From the NCBI RefSeq assembly GCF_037392515.1, contig NC_090287.1, positions 10,855,501-10,919,500 on the forward strand: a stretch of 64,000 nucleotides of DNA. The letters are read 5' to 3'. Origin of the DNA: Haliotis asinina (lineage: Eukaryota > Mollusca > Gastropoda > Lepetellida > Haliotidae). The notes under the pieces were generated by a model. The model searched no databases, had not been told where the DNA came from, and saw only the letters and a program-made list of their open reading frames with translations. Position 1 is the first letter of the stretch. Each line of letters opens with the position of its first letter. Both the position numbers and the translations under genes were made by a program. Shown here piece after piece: positions 11,140 to 22,197 of this stretch.

Positions 11140-13930
11140 CTAAATTGTATGAAACAGGGTCAGTATAATCACAGTCTCGAGATCTGGCTTCTGATACAAT
11201 TCACAAGTGATGGGAGCGAGTGACAGTTGACATTGCGGACGAGACCTAAAATCATATATAATTGGGGTCTTTTCGTAAACCCCACGAGACATACCTTTGC
11301 TAATGTCTCCCGTGTCCCCAGTCACATTTTTTGTAATCATACTATCATCCAGCACCAGTCTTTTCAGGACAAAATGAAGCCACCTGCAATTAAATTACAG
11401 ACGGAAGATAAACGTTCAAATTATCTACGATCTTCTAAATGCATGCATGGTAAATTATACTTATGATTTTTCATGGGAATATTTTCGATATTCTTCCCAA
11501 GGGTACATAGCAAGCACGAACATTGTAAGATATTTACAATCTATAAACGACACATTAAGAAATATACTATTTTATGGGATTTTTTCTGCTATTCTTCATT
11601 GGCTCTAAAGGCTCTTTTACCACTTACAGCATGATCAATGTAGCAACGAGACACAGACCAGCAGCCATTATGAAGCTGAAGCCAGGGAAGAAATCAAGGG
11701 TTGCTGGGTAAAGAGCATTGAAAATCACGGATGCCATCAACCCACCAATGCTGTTAACTGCAGCCGAGAGTCCAAATATGCGCCCTGTAAATAGGTTAAG
11801 AACACAATGAAAGGTTCCATGTTTATATACTTATGCAGTCTGGGGCGTTTTCTGTGTAGTTCAAGTACAGTAAACGTTCTGATTCGATTTTCATGTTTAC
11901 ACACCAAATGCGCCCAGTGTAATCTTTATTTTACATGAAACAGCTTTTCCATTTAATCATTCATCGTAAGCGTGTTAAGCAAAACTAGCAAGATCAAAGC
12001 TTTACTTTAGCTAGTCATAAATCACGTATGATCACTTTTTATCAGTGATCGTGTACATAATGTACAAACCTCTTTTATCCGGTACGTCAATCTAGATCGA
12101 CTTTCTGTCGTTAGTGTTTTTTAAAATGCTGCATTCATTGTGATCCAAACTTTGATCATTCCATATTTACAACATCACACCGACCCGTGAAGGTCCCGGG
12201 GTAGAATAGGCCTTCAGCAACCCATGCTTGCCATAAAAGGCGACTCAGCTTGTCGTGAGAGGTGACTAACGGGATCGGGTGGTCAGGCTCGCTGACTTGG
12301 TTGACACATGTCATCGGTTCCCAATTGCGCAGATCGATGGTCATGTTGTTGATTACTGGATTGTCTGGTCCAGACTCGATTATTTACAGACCGCCGCCAT
12401 ATAGCTGTAATATTGCTGAGTGCGGCGTAAAACTAAACTCACTCACTCACAACATTACGCCTGTCCTTAGCCCTACCATGTTCATCCTGACTGACCATAT
12501 CGGACATGATTGACCGAAGCACAGCCAGTGGGAAGCCTTGAAACATGGAAATCACTGACACTGAAACAAACGTGACACACACTTGATGAACGTGCTAAGA
12601 TATTCAATAAACTTATTTGTTACACCATATTCAACTATCTGTTTGGTGCTTTTAATCATATACCTTTGCGAATGTGACCAAAGAAGGAGGAATGGCATGA
12701 GTACATTTCAAGTAGTTGTCATTTACCTAGAAAGACCTGCCATGTCCGCTTGCTGAGTCCCAACACCACCAGACCGATGACTTTGGATGCCAAGCCCCAG
12801 AGTGATAAAGTAGTGTTCCTCAGCTTCCTACACAGCGGCAGAACTGTGAACAGCATTAAACTACGAAGGAAGTTCTCCAGACCCTGATAGTAACCCAACG
12901 TTGTCTGTGACCAACTGAGTGGGGCTCGCCTTGTGAAGAGAAGGATGACGTCTGGTTCACCTGTAACCCGTCAAAAGGTGACCCGTCTTTTACTGTGGAT
13001 ACGGTACGTAGTGTTATTCTCCCTCGTACATTCGACTAGTTTAAACGATAACGGCTAAGAAATATAATTGTACTCACTCATTGTTCCGATAACAAGCAAG
13101 CTGAAGACAACGAGCAGTAAGAAGATATATAGAGTTCTCTTCTCTTCTCTCTTCTTCATCATACAACGACCAGACTCCTTAAGAGATCCAAGAAACCAAT
13201 ACTCGCAGAAACTTTCACCCTCGGGCCGACTTGTGCTGGCCGTTAGGTTCTCTAAACGTATGATAGCATATACCAATCCTAGGAAAGAACACCCGGCTGT
13301 GAAAGCAAAGACGAATATGAAACTCGTATTGTCCAACATCACTCCCGATATGAAGACACCAAATGTTCCAGCTAAAAAGTTCACAGCCTCTATGAATCCT
13401 AATCGCATAGTTCTATTGGCGGGATCAGCGACATGGGTCACGTAGCTGTACACAGCCATTAACTGGCCCGAAAACCCCCCAGACAGACCATTTACTGCAC
13501 CAGCAATCATCACATACTCAACTTTACTTGAAGGGTATATAGACATAAGCAAGCACACAAGGGAAGACAACGTTGCTCCCACACTGGGTAGAATAGCTGG
13601 TAATTTCCGACCCACTTTGTCACCGAAGGATCCGAGAATAAATACAACAATTAAACACGACGGAACTTGATCAACAATATTTTTCTTTAAGATCCAGTAG
13701 GACGTCTCAGACTGGACAAAGTCCTCTTCTGTTTTGTGGTCCTCTTGGAACGTCTTGTTGCGCAGGCTGCCGCAGAGAGTTTCGTTGTATTTGTCAAGGC
13801 AGACTTTGTTATACACAAAGGCTTGGAAGGTTGGCATGAACAGAAAATATGCCAACATATAACAAAACAAACCGGGTTCGACTGTTATGAGATTAAAACT
13901 GAACTTCCGCCGGCAGCATCTAGCAGCCAT
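11140..13930 (-). CDS. SLC46-type major facilitator transporter, gene A
   Basis: This is a membrane carrier of the SLC46 family (proton-coupled folate transporter and relatives); the substrate cannot be told from sequence. Coding exons in transcription order are 13078-13930, 12727-12960, 12477-12560, 11628-11784 and 11140-11383. Every internal junction is GT-AG and phases join to 523 aa. The start is the ATG at 13930, 14 bp after acceptor CTAGTTTCAG; gene B uses the same site. Residues about 15-40 form helix 1. An extracellular loop has Cys44/Cys53 and glycosylation sites NET (49) and NKT (58). The MFS loop motif GSFGDKVGRK is at 100-109. Two alternating blocks of hydrophobic helices flank a charged central loop (about 228-265). 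The last exon continues past the point where gene B stops, giving an extra 50-residue tail. Excising GTATG..TTTTAG there would need an intron of only 49 nt, so I read through. A SINE sits 29 bp beyond the exon ending at 12477. Confidence 0.88.
12182..12448 (+). mobile_element. SINE in intron of SLC46-type gene A
   Basis: A full-length SINE lies antisense to the host gene. Target duplications are ACAACATCAC at 12169-12178 and ACAACATTAC at 12449-12458. Its tail ends 29 bp from the 5' splice site of the exon at 12477-12560. Confidence 0.92.
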
Positions 13931-14248
13931 ATTTTGGACAAAACCTGAAACTAGAAATGTTTTCATGTTAAAAACTGGGTGAATACAAAAGAGTATGTCC
14001 TCTCCAGAACTCCTTAAGAACAACTACACAATGTATTGGGTTTTTTTATTTTGGAGAAAATATTTAATGGAATGACGCATTCCCGACTGGATACTCATTG
14101 CGTTTATAAATTGAATCAATTATCGCGTTTATACATTGAATCATTTATTGTGCTTCCTTGTTACCAGATTCTAGCACTCTCAGCGCTGACGTTGTATAGA
14201 AACGAAGTCAAAAGTTCCTTTATATCAGTCGGACTGTCAAAGATATGA

Positions 14249-14587
14249 ACAGATATACCTTCAACTTGTATAACATTTCATAAGGAGGTTTCTTTTTGAA
14301 GGCTGTCATTTAATTGTCATTGTGACAGTCACTTGCTCCTTTTTCCGGAGAGCAGTACTTTTAAAGACATCATAGATCATTTTAGCCTTTGATGCAATCG
14401 CTGTTTTTATACATCGATCGTAACACTGTGGTGTGTGATGCTAAATGCGATGGCTGTATGTTCGGCCTCAGATGTTAATGATTTTCATCAATCATTTATT
14501 ACAGTGATGGCAAAAAAGAGATGGCAAAGGTTAATCCATCACGCATGTTTTCCATAATGTGTTTCCTTTAGTGTGTGCATATGTGTA
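14249..14587. other. 5' intron of gene A, no feature seen
   Basis: This is AT-rich intronic sequence between the first coding exon and the upstream exon of SLC46-type gene A. I recognise no repeat. Confidence 0.4.
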
Positions 14588-14932
14588 TCATCCCTTTACG
14601 ACACATGTAACCAATTGCATAGCCTGCACTGTGACATACAAATCCATGCCAAACAAGGCCAAAACACTATCTTCACCCCATAACCTAGATACCGGTCCCA
14701 GGATGGGATCCACATCTTGTTGGAGCAACTCCGCCTTGTCTGCAAACACGTGAGGTGTATAGATGTTAAGTCGTATATTCACACGCAATACCTTCATGTG
14801 TGACGTGTTTAGCTTTTTTTGTAAACACACGTGCAATGTGCTGAGCACAGTCTCCGCTTGTCCACTTTCCAGTCTACACACGACAATCCGTGTTCGATTA
14901 GCTCCGCCTGTCACAAGTTGCTTCTCTGATCA
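14588..14932 (-). other. intronic ORF with weak counterpart in unit B
   Basis: The minus-strand frame is open for about 110 codons and contains RTRIVVCRLESGQAETVLST followed by LHVC. The frame at 28305-28487 reads YRLILCALDKEKLDVPTT then LHVC, and the region lies in the matching intron of the other unit. A possible acceptor (GATCAG) precedes it at about 14933. No domain is recognised. It could be an alternative or decayed coding exon, or an ancestral intron sequence that happens to be open. Confidence 0.3.
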
Positions 14933-14972
14933 TGTCATTTACTGGAAGTGATTCATTTAACAAGTAGCTTAC

Positions 14973-15000
14973 CTCATTGCGACAACTGTCGAGGTGGAGA
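14973..15000 (-). other. likely 5' non-coding exon of SLC46-type gene A
   Basis: The minus strand reads CAATGAG|GTAAGC, a strong splice donor. It is conserved at 28588 in unit B (CAATGAG|GTAAGC), upstream of gene B. Each coding exon has an acceptor 12-14 bp before its ATG, so an upstream exon must exist and this is the best candidate. Its upstream border is not determined. A second donor-like site (CGG|GGTAAGTA) lies at about 15055. Confidence 0.5.
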
Positions 15001-15062
15001 AATAAATACGTTGACAATTAGATACATACCCTGACTAAAGATACATATACTTACCCCGAACA

Positions 15063-16185
15063 ATGTCCAGCAAAAGGTAAATATCTAGCGAGTCATTCTG
15101 TCAACCTGTCAGAATGAAATGATCAAGGGTGACTAGCTCCTGATATGAAACATAAAAATATCCTCACATGACTCAGTACCTGGATTCTGAATCGTTATCT
15201 GTTGTATATACAGTGAGGTAATGCAGTTGGTAAAACATACCAGCCTGTCGAGATCTGGGTTAAAGTTTATCTCCAGCAAACCCATTACACTGCATGACGG
15301 TAAACAATAGTCATTCCCGGTATAGATTGTTTGACTGAAACTCGGATCGATGAATTCCAAAACTTGAAAACTAATAAAAATGTTATATTCAATGGAACGC
15401 TGGTCATAATCAAAACACCACTCCAACTGTGTGACTTTTTTGTCCTACAAATGACAATTGTTTAACAATCTATCATTAACGTATTGACACATATTACTAT
15501 TTGTTACGGGAGAGAAGTGCAAAGAAAGGGGCAACTGGGTGTGCGAGAAGCATGTGCAGAAGTGCCAACAATGTTATTTGTTCATTAACCAGTGCTGTCT
15601 CCATTATTTCTCGCACACCTAGCTCCGTGCGTATATGTGTCCTGATACCTATATGATGCTCATGGCTTTCTGGTCCAGACTTGATGATTTACAGAATGTA
15701 AGTTATTGGCTCAAACCCAACGAGCAAAAAAAATCCACCTCAGTCACTTGATACATCATGAAGACTACAACCTTAGGTTGGAGATTTGACTATTGAGTAA
15801 CATGTCCAAACCCAGCGACATGTCACTATCTCATGCAACTCATATCGCGTGTGTATAAATAGTTCGTGTTTGTGTACGCTAATGTATATACTATTGCTAA
15901 TTTTGCTTTTTGTGCACAGTTTCCCATGCCGATTATGATTCTGAGAGGCCGAATGCAACTTCACGCTTCTATCACAAGTGATTTTGTAGGTTATCTAATG
16001 CTTTTCATCGATTTGTTTGTTCAGTTAATTGTAGACTACAGTGGTTAACTCCTGCGCGTTTCTTTGCTGGTTATACACCATGGTCTTTTCATTGTTAAAC
16101 TTTTAGCTTCAACCTTGGAATCGACACTAAAGACAATCACATCTTCAGAAGAGATGCTCTTTTCAAAATCAAAGAGTCTATAATC
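15063..16185. other. no gene recognised
   Basis: I see no coding signature. At 15555-15620 a short palindrome is formed by GTGTGCGAGAA and TTCTCGCACAC with a loop of about 60 bp. An A/B-box-like arrangement at about 15213-15280 (TAATGCAGTTGGT..GGGTTAAAGTT) may be an old tRNA-derived insertion, but I do not call it. Confidence 0.4.
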
Positions 16186-16552
16186 TATGGTGGCTGATTT
16201 GGGCCATCGCTTTCTTGACCTACAATTTGGAGGCGAGAAAGCGATAACGCGAGACGAGAAGGCGATAACACGAGACGAGAAAGCGATAACGCGAGACGAG
16301 AGTGCGATAACACGAGACGAGAAGGCGATAACGCGAGACGAGAAGGCGATAACACGACACGAGAAAACGATAACACGAGACGAGAAAGCGATAGCATAGG
16401 ACGAGAAAGCGAGAAAGCGATAGAGCGAGAAAGCGATAGAGCGATAGAGCGATAGAGCGATAGAGTGATAGAGCGATAAAGCGATAGAGCGATAGAGCGA
16501 TAGAGCGATAAAGCTATAGAGCGATAAAGCGATAGAGCGATAAAGCGATTTT
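16186..16552. repeat. GAGAAAGCGATAACGC satellite element
   Basis: A lead sequence (ATGGTGGCTGATTTGGGCCA) is followed by about seven 21-bp units (GCGATAACRCGAGACGAGAAR). It then passes into an 8-bp repeat GAGCGATA to about 16550. The same lead and 21-bp units occur inverted at 19240-19424. Confidence 0.9.
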
Positions 16553-18035
16553 TACCTTAATTCTGTCCTGTCTGTGCATGTCGCCTAGCCAGCGTATAAC
16601 TTACTCCAACAGGATGCTCAATCACCATTTGTTTTAGTCGCATAGAATAAAATGCATATGCGTTGAAATTCTATGCCAATTTTGTCATTAATCTTTATTT
16701 TGTCTAGCCAGTAATCCAACGGCGTGTTCTCTTTTTGCCGGCAGGTATTGTTATGGGATTAAAAGCGGTGGACCGTTCTAATCCTTAAAACAAACAGATT
16801 AGGCAGGGTTCATCTCACACTTCACACCATACTTTAACAGTCACATTTAAATTTACACATTTAAAAATTTAGTTAAAGACTTCACAGTTACATTTTAAAA
16901 TGCAATATGTCACGGACAATTTCATGAACTTTACATCAGTCACACATAAATTTACATATGTATCACGCATTATTTCGTCGCATTTCAATTTACAATCCCA
17001 CCAGATGGGACACTGCGTCACCATAAACAAGTGGTGAGATGGTGCCGGTTAAAAGTCTATATTTCTGGATGTCGATCCTCCCGTGGAGTTGTCGATATTT
17101 TCTGGGTTTGGTCGAAGAGAAGCATTGTTCAGATTTGATGATGTTAATAAAGTTGAACGTATTTTGGTGACTGGCAGCTGAAAATATCTACAATAATGAT
17201 TACAGGACTTACTGTTTCTCTCTTCTTGGAAGATGGTTGGCACTGGTCTGTGATCTACTGTCACGAGTTCCTTCAAGCCATTGATAAATGAATCCACCTT
17301 TAGTTTGACATTGAAAGTCAAAATTCTCTCTTATAACTGGTCTCGCAGCGTCATATTTGATTACTGGCGAGTTCCCTAATTATTATGAACTGTGTTCAGA
17401 GTACATGGCATGTGAGCGAACTCAGGTGTGTGAGACGACACCCGGACAGCCTCTGCTGACCTTTAATCCTAATCTGCCTATAGCCAATGAAGGTGCCGGC
17501 AAAAAGAGAATAAACCAATCCAACAATAACTCCAAAGAGTGTTTTCGTTAAAATAAATGAGTGTTTTGAAAGCCTGTGAAAAGTTTAACAAGGCCTGGAT
17601 TAATTCCTGGTTTACATTTCTCTATTGTCATTTCCCTTGTTAAATGCCACCACTGTTATCTCATCACTCATGCCTGGATGAACAATCCCTGGCTTCCATT
17701 TGCCCATCCACCCTACGAGTTTAGCGCTAATTAACAATCGGCTTCCCTGGCTTGTTATCTTATCACGGTTGTTTCAAATGCTCGTATATACCTTTCCTTT
17801 TCACAGTTTCTTCATACACCTGATGAAAGCAATAAAAATATACACCGTAACATCGTGTTCCACAAATACAGAATTATTTCTCTTTAGATTTTTCACTAGG
17901 ATTTTTTATGCTCTGTCCTACAAGCTACACTTTTGCCGTTACGCCATAAAGAAGAGTATCAGGAAATGAGATAATACCCCGTAAAGCCTTAACAATCAGT
18001 ACCATCTATACTCCCCATTTTACCGGAGAAGAAGA
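16553..18035. other. no gene recognised
   Basis: Open frames here are short and without recognisable domains. The stretch at 16850-16990 is simple AT-rich sequence with many ATTTAC motifs. Confidence 0.4.
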
Positions 18036-18039
18036 TCGG

Positions 18040-18212
18040 TGTTACATCAGTCTTCAGCAACTTATGCTTGTTGTAAGAGGTGACAAACGGGATCAGGAAG
18101 TCAGGCTCGCTGACACATGTCATCGTAACCCAATCACGTAGATCGATGCTCATGATGTTGATCACTGGGTTGTCTTACCCAGACTCGATTATTTACAGAC
18201 CGCCGCCGACCC
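18040..18212 (+). mobile_element. degenerate SINE
   Basis: A diverged copy is recognisable from TTCAGCAACTTATGCTTG through GATCGATGCTCATGATG to TTACAGACCGCCGCC. The 3' tail is missing. Confidence 0.75.
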
Positions 18213-19239
18213 AGTGAATGTCATCTGTTGCGGTCATTAGATTCGAATAGTTTTGACATAAATTGACCAAATTATAAATACTAGGATAACACAGGTAGAC
18301 CATTACACATATTGAACGAGTTTCAAGTCCTCGTCTGACAACGAAAATGTTACAGACTGAAAAAAAGTTAATTGGACACACGCGTCACCATTCAGCTTAT
18401 CAAATGCTACGCGACCACAACAGCTGTACCCTTTGAGATATATACATGTCTGCATATCCATAGAACTGCCCCCACTGTCCATCACACCTACTGCTAAATA
18501 CCTCTCGAAGTTCACTATGGCTAGTTAGCCCAGCGTTTAACTGCGTAGTGTATACTGTATATTTTCAGGTTTGGCTGGACGAACGTTGGACTGCATCCTT
18601 TTGCCTAGGTTAGACCACTGACTGTGGAATGGTTCTGTTTCTACATTTAGGTACCAATTTAAGGTGCTTTACTGTCAAGCGCGTCTCTTCGTTTCTTAGG
18701 TAGGAGTGATTTATGTAGGGTTCATAAAGGTGAACATCGTCAATTAATAAATTTTGTCATCTTGAAGAAATCAAAGAAAGTACAGCTGTAATTTTTGATA
18801 ACCATGAAAAACGTAAATGGTTCCAGCTTTTTTTATTATTGCTAACAGCGACGTAAATCGAATCTCACTCACTTAATGGGGTTTTTGCTGTGATTTTATT
18901 TTAGGATGAATGTTTGAATGTGATTGAATGCCTTATTTGTCATTACCCCACTCCCCACTAATAATAATTGGTTGATATCATTAAGTTGGTTAAGACAATT
19001 CTAGTTCAGTGATGGCATAAAATATGTAATTCCTTCAGTCACTTCACAAAATGAATATTTCCGGTACTTCACATACAAATAGTATGCCAAAGGAAAGTCT
19101 ACATCTATCTTAAATTTCTCTAAATGTCAAGTCAAATAATGCCAAGAACATTACTGAAAACCATTTTATTCTACTGAGAAACTACGAATGGCCATTAAGC
19201 TCCAGCTTGTAGTCATTCATGCCCAGACAGGACTGAATT
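18213..19239. other. no gene recognised
   Basis: Non-coding DNA without repeats that I recognise. Confidence 0.4.
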
Positions 19240-19424
19240 GTGGGTAATATCGCTTTCTCGCTCTCTCGCTTTCTCGCTTTTTCGCACAATGATATCGCTT
19301 TCTCGTCTCGTGTTATCGCTTTCTCGTCTCGTGTTATCGCTTTCTCGTCTCGCGATATCGCTTTCTCGCTTTCTCGCTTCCAAAAATTTAAGTCGAGAAA
19401 GCGATGGCCCAAATCAGCCACCAT
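19240..19424. repeat. inverted copy of the GAGAAAGCGATAAC satellite
   Basis: TATCGCTTTCTCGTCTCGTG units are tandemly repeated and end with the complement of the lead sequence at 16186 (TGGCCCAAATCAGCCACCAT). This copy has about four long units and lacks the GAGCGATA run. Confidence 0.9.
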
Positions 19425-20555
19425 AATAATCAAGATAATCTGTTCGCTCAAGAGTATTGCACTCATGCACCAGGGATCTGTATGTTTATGTTGGTGAAGC
19501 ATATACATATGTTATGAAAGAATTAAGAATATTCAGTGAAACGATGTCGTAACCATTGATATTTTATATCTTAAATGAGATAAATAATTAAATAATATGG
19601 TAACACTAAGATGTGACTGTGTTTTGCCTCAGTCTTAAAGGTCAGCTGAGCATCCTTCTGTTCCTCATGCGATTTAAAGGTTCATTCATGACACTCAGTA
19701 CATGTTTTAATGATTAAGAAGGAAGAGAGACATATAAAATAATACGATGATTAGCATGTTAAATGATACTCTGTACATATTTAATATTTAAATATTTTTT
19801 ATATATACATGGTTGTCGCGCTTCCTCTAGATCTAGGATTAGGGTTCTTGTATTTACACACACACCCATTATTGCAAATGTCCACCCCTTTCGCACGAAG
19901 GCAAGAGTATAATTGATTGAAATTATATGTTATTAGTTCAGCTCGTGTTTCATAACTGAAACGCACTGACCACACACTGACACGTTTCCGAACTGCACCC
20001 TGACCGTGCAGATCATAAAAATCACGCTTGCGAGAGCACATATTGTGAATGAGGTAGAATACGACTTTATGGGTACTACCTCTTGTTTAACGCATAGAGA
20101 GACTTTTCAGCATACATTACTGCTCTATTTTTGCGTGATTATATAATATTATCTGACGAATATTTCATATATGCGGGTCATGGTTTGCTGAAAATCTGCT
20201 TCATGTTCTTGAAAGCCACAACTTTGCAACGGGTGCCATCTCTTGTACATGGCGAATTGTCTTCCAAGCAGTCAGTTCGTAAATGTCATTTTTGAAATCC
20301 TAAAAGTGATTATTTCTTCAATCAGGTGATTATTTATTCCATTAACGTTCATTGAGCAATACCACATATGGTTCACTGTGTCAAGTCTTGACCACTCAGG
20401 TGCTGTAACCTTCATACGAAAACCTCAGAAATGGACCCAGTCTTGGAATATAGAAGGGTTTTGTATTTACCTTGCCATCGATAAATTGTTTATAGAAATA
20501 GTTTCATGATAATTTCCATGGGATATTATTATACAGTTTTAACAAAGTAGAATTA
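19425..20555. other. no gene recognised
   Basis: Non-coding DNA. No SINE, tandem repeat or recognisable exon was seen. Confidence 0.4.
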
Positions 20556-21909
20556 CACAATAGTAATATCACAGTAGTTGGGAAGGCAGTTACATGTGTA
20601 ATATGTTATACTGTTGCAAGGAATAATAAGTGGCAATAATGTACCCAAACATATGTCATTAATACTAATTTGCATCACATTTCAAGAAATCATATCAGGT
20701 GCGCTTATGAACACAAAAACCTGTACCCAAAGCCACACCACCCGTCCAGTGTGGAAGCGTCATATGTAGTAAAGGCTTTACGAGACACATTTACAACGAC
20801 ACATTAAATCTACAAGTACACACTGTCACATAAAATTGTGCACATTGAATAAGTACAATAAGAATTTGAAAAATGTAATCTCAAGACAAAGAGGTATACG
20901 GATAGTATAAGAGGCGTAAGAATGAAAGAGATCAAGAGCTAAAGCATTCATAATTTTATTTCAAAAATAAACTTGTAATCACAATTGGATAAATAGAATT
21001 AAAATGTCACACATTACGTGATGAGGCACCAAGTTTGTTTTCTGTCGTTTTACGCTGGATTACAGCCCTCAATCACTTAACAGCATAAACATCGATATAA
21101 TCTACCGAGAAGATACCATGACAACCCTATTCGCACCCTATCCCGTTAGTCGGGTTTCATGACAAGCGTGGTTCAAATCTGGATGTATACAGATATGAAA
21201 CACCAGAGACAATAATCAATAGTTATGTGACCACATATGGATGGGTCTGATACATTTGTTGGACAGATAAAAGAGAGAGAAGTACTATTTATGCTGAAGA
21301 TGAGCAGGTGAATAAACGGAAAAAGAGAAGACAAAATATCTTAAAGAAACATTTTTCTCTTAAGCCCTTTGTGTTGATACTTAAACCATATCTGGAGTAT
21401 TGTGAGCTTCTCGAATATATTACTATTGATATATTTGGACTTAAAAGGGGAAAACATCTGACATGTGCTTGACCACAGGCTGCTGATTTTGTTTACATGT
21501 GTGCCTCCACTTGAATGTCCCCTGAAAGTAAAATAAACAGTTGTTTATAAATACTCGTTTCTTTGTTTTGTTTCTATAAATACAAACCCTCATTTCTTTT
21601 ATCTGAAATACATATTTGACTGTAAAGCTGTTGTTCGTGTGAGCTACTCCTAAATCTGACTTTAACATCCTAGGTTTTGTGCACAAATATTTAGTGGACC
21701 AAAATGAGGATACAGCTTCACTGATGTCAGAAAGGTATTTCATTTGCCACTATCAAACAGTGATGCTATCAAGAGCATTTCGCAGCTTCACGTGTCATAT
21801 TGTGGGATACGTCAAGGACGCATTCTGATATTTGTTACGTTTCTTTTAAATAAAAATAGCTGAAATCATAAAGCCTAATAATAGTGTTCATGTTATATAT
21901 GCTATCATA

Positions 21910-21916
<7 letters not shown>

Positions 21917-21949
<33 letters not shown>
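21917..21949. repeat. (AT)n microsatellite
   Basis: A pure AT dinucleotide run lies just beyond the 3' end of SLC46-type gene B. Confidence 0.95.
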
Positions 21950-21952
<3 letters not shown>

Positions 21953-22197
21953 ATCATTATCCTACAGAAACGTCTACGTAGATGTTTGTTTTCCTCATCT
22001 TCAACTTCTGTTTTGATTTCCCACTTGGTATCAGCCTGTCTGAAATGGCGTCTGGTTTGTGATCTGGTTTGTAACTGTTTCTGATAAACAAGTGAAGAGA
22101 GCGTGTAGTTCACTGAAGTGCTAGAGCTAAGAGGACCTAAAGCTATATAGTGACAGGACCTAAAGTTATATACATTTCTGTATTTTCCACAAACTAC

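Larger units (their letters stand above)
8381..15062. repeat. tandem segmental duplication, unit A
   Basis: Sequences along this stretch align in the same order with 20556-28690. Matches include 8390-8480 with 20555-20650, 9130-9480 with 20760-21330, 10250-10470 with 21440-21660, 10640-10850 with 21670-21860, 11270-11420 with 22190-22330, every coding exon of the SLC46-type gene, and 14935-15030 with 28550-28655. Non-coding matches are patchy and diverged, so the duplication is old. Unit B is longer because of insertions in its introns. Confidence 0.8.

Noticed and set aside
11620-11630. TAA directly after ATGCTG as the stop codon of SLC46-type gene A
   Set aside because: The same site is a strong donor (CT|GTAAGT) and is conserved as CT|GTGAGT in gene B; the following exon (WLHF..NVTG) is conserved in phase in both genes.
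13055-14023. Start of SLC46-type gene A at the first in-frame start upstream (about 14023)
   Set aside because: The upstream part is intron: an acceptor (CTAGTTTCAG) lies 14 bp before the ATG at 13930, and gene B has the same arrangement. The analogous extension of gene B to 25737 is rejected for the same reason.
15213-15280. Old tRNA-like or SINE insertion
   Set aside because: Only weak A/B-box resemblance and no second copy found in the window.
16185-16399. 70-codon repetitive ORFs on both strands
   Set aside because: They are translation of the 21-bp satellite, again a multiple of three.
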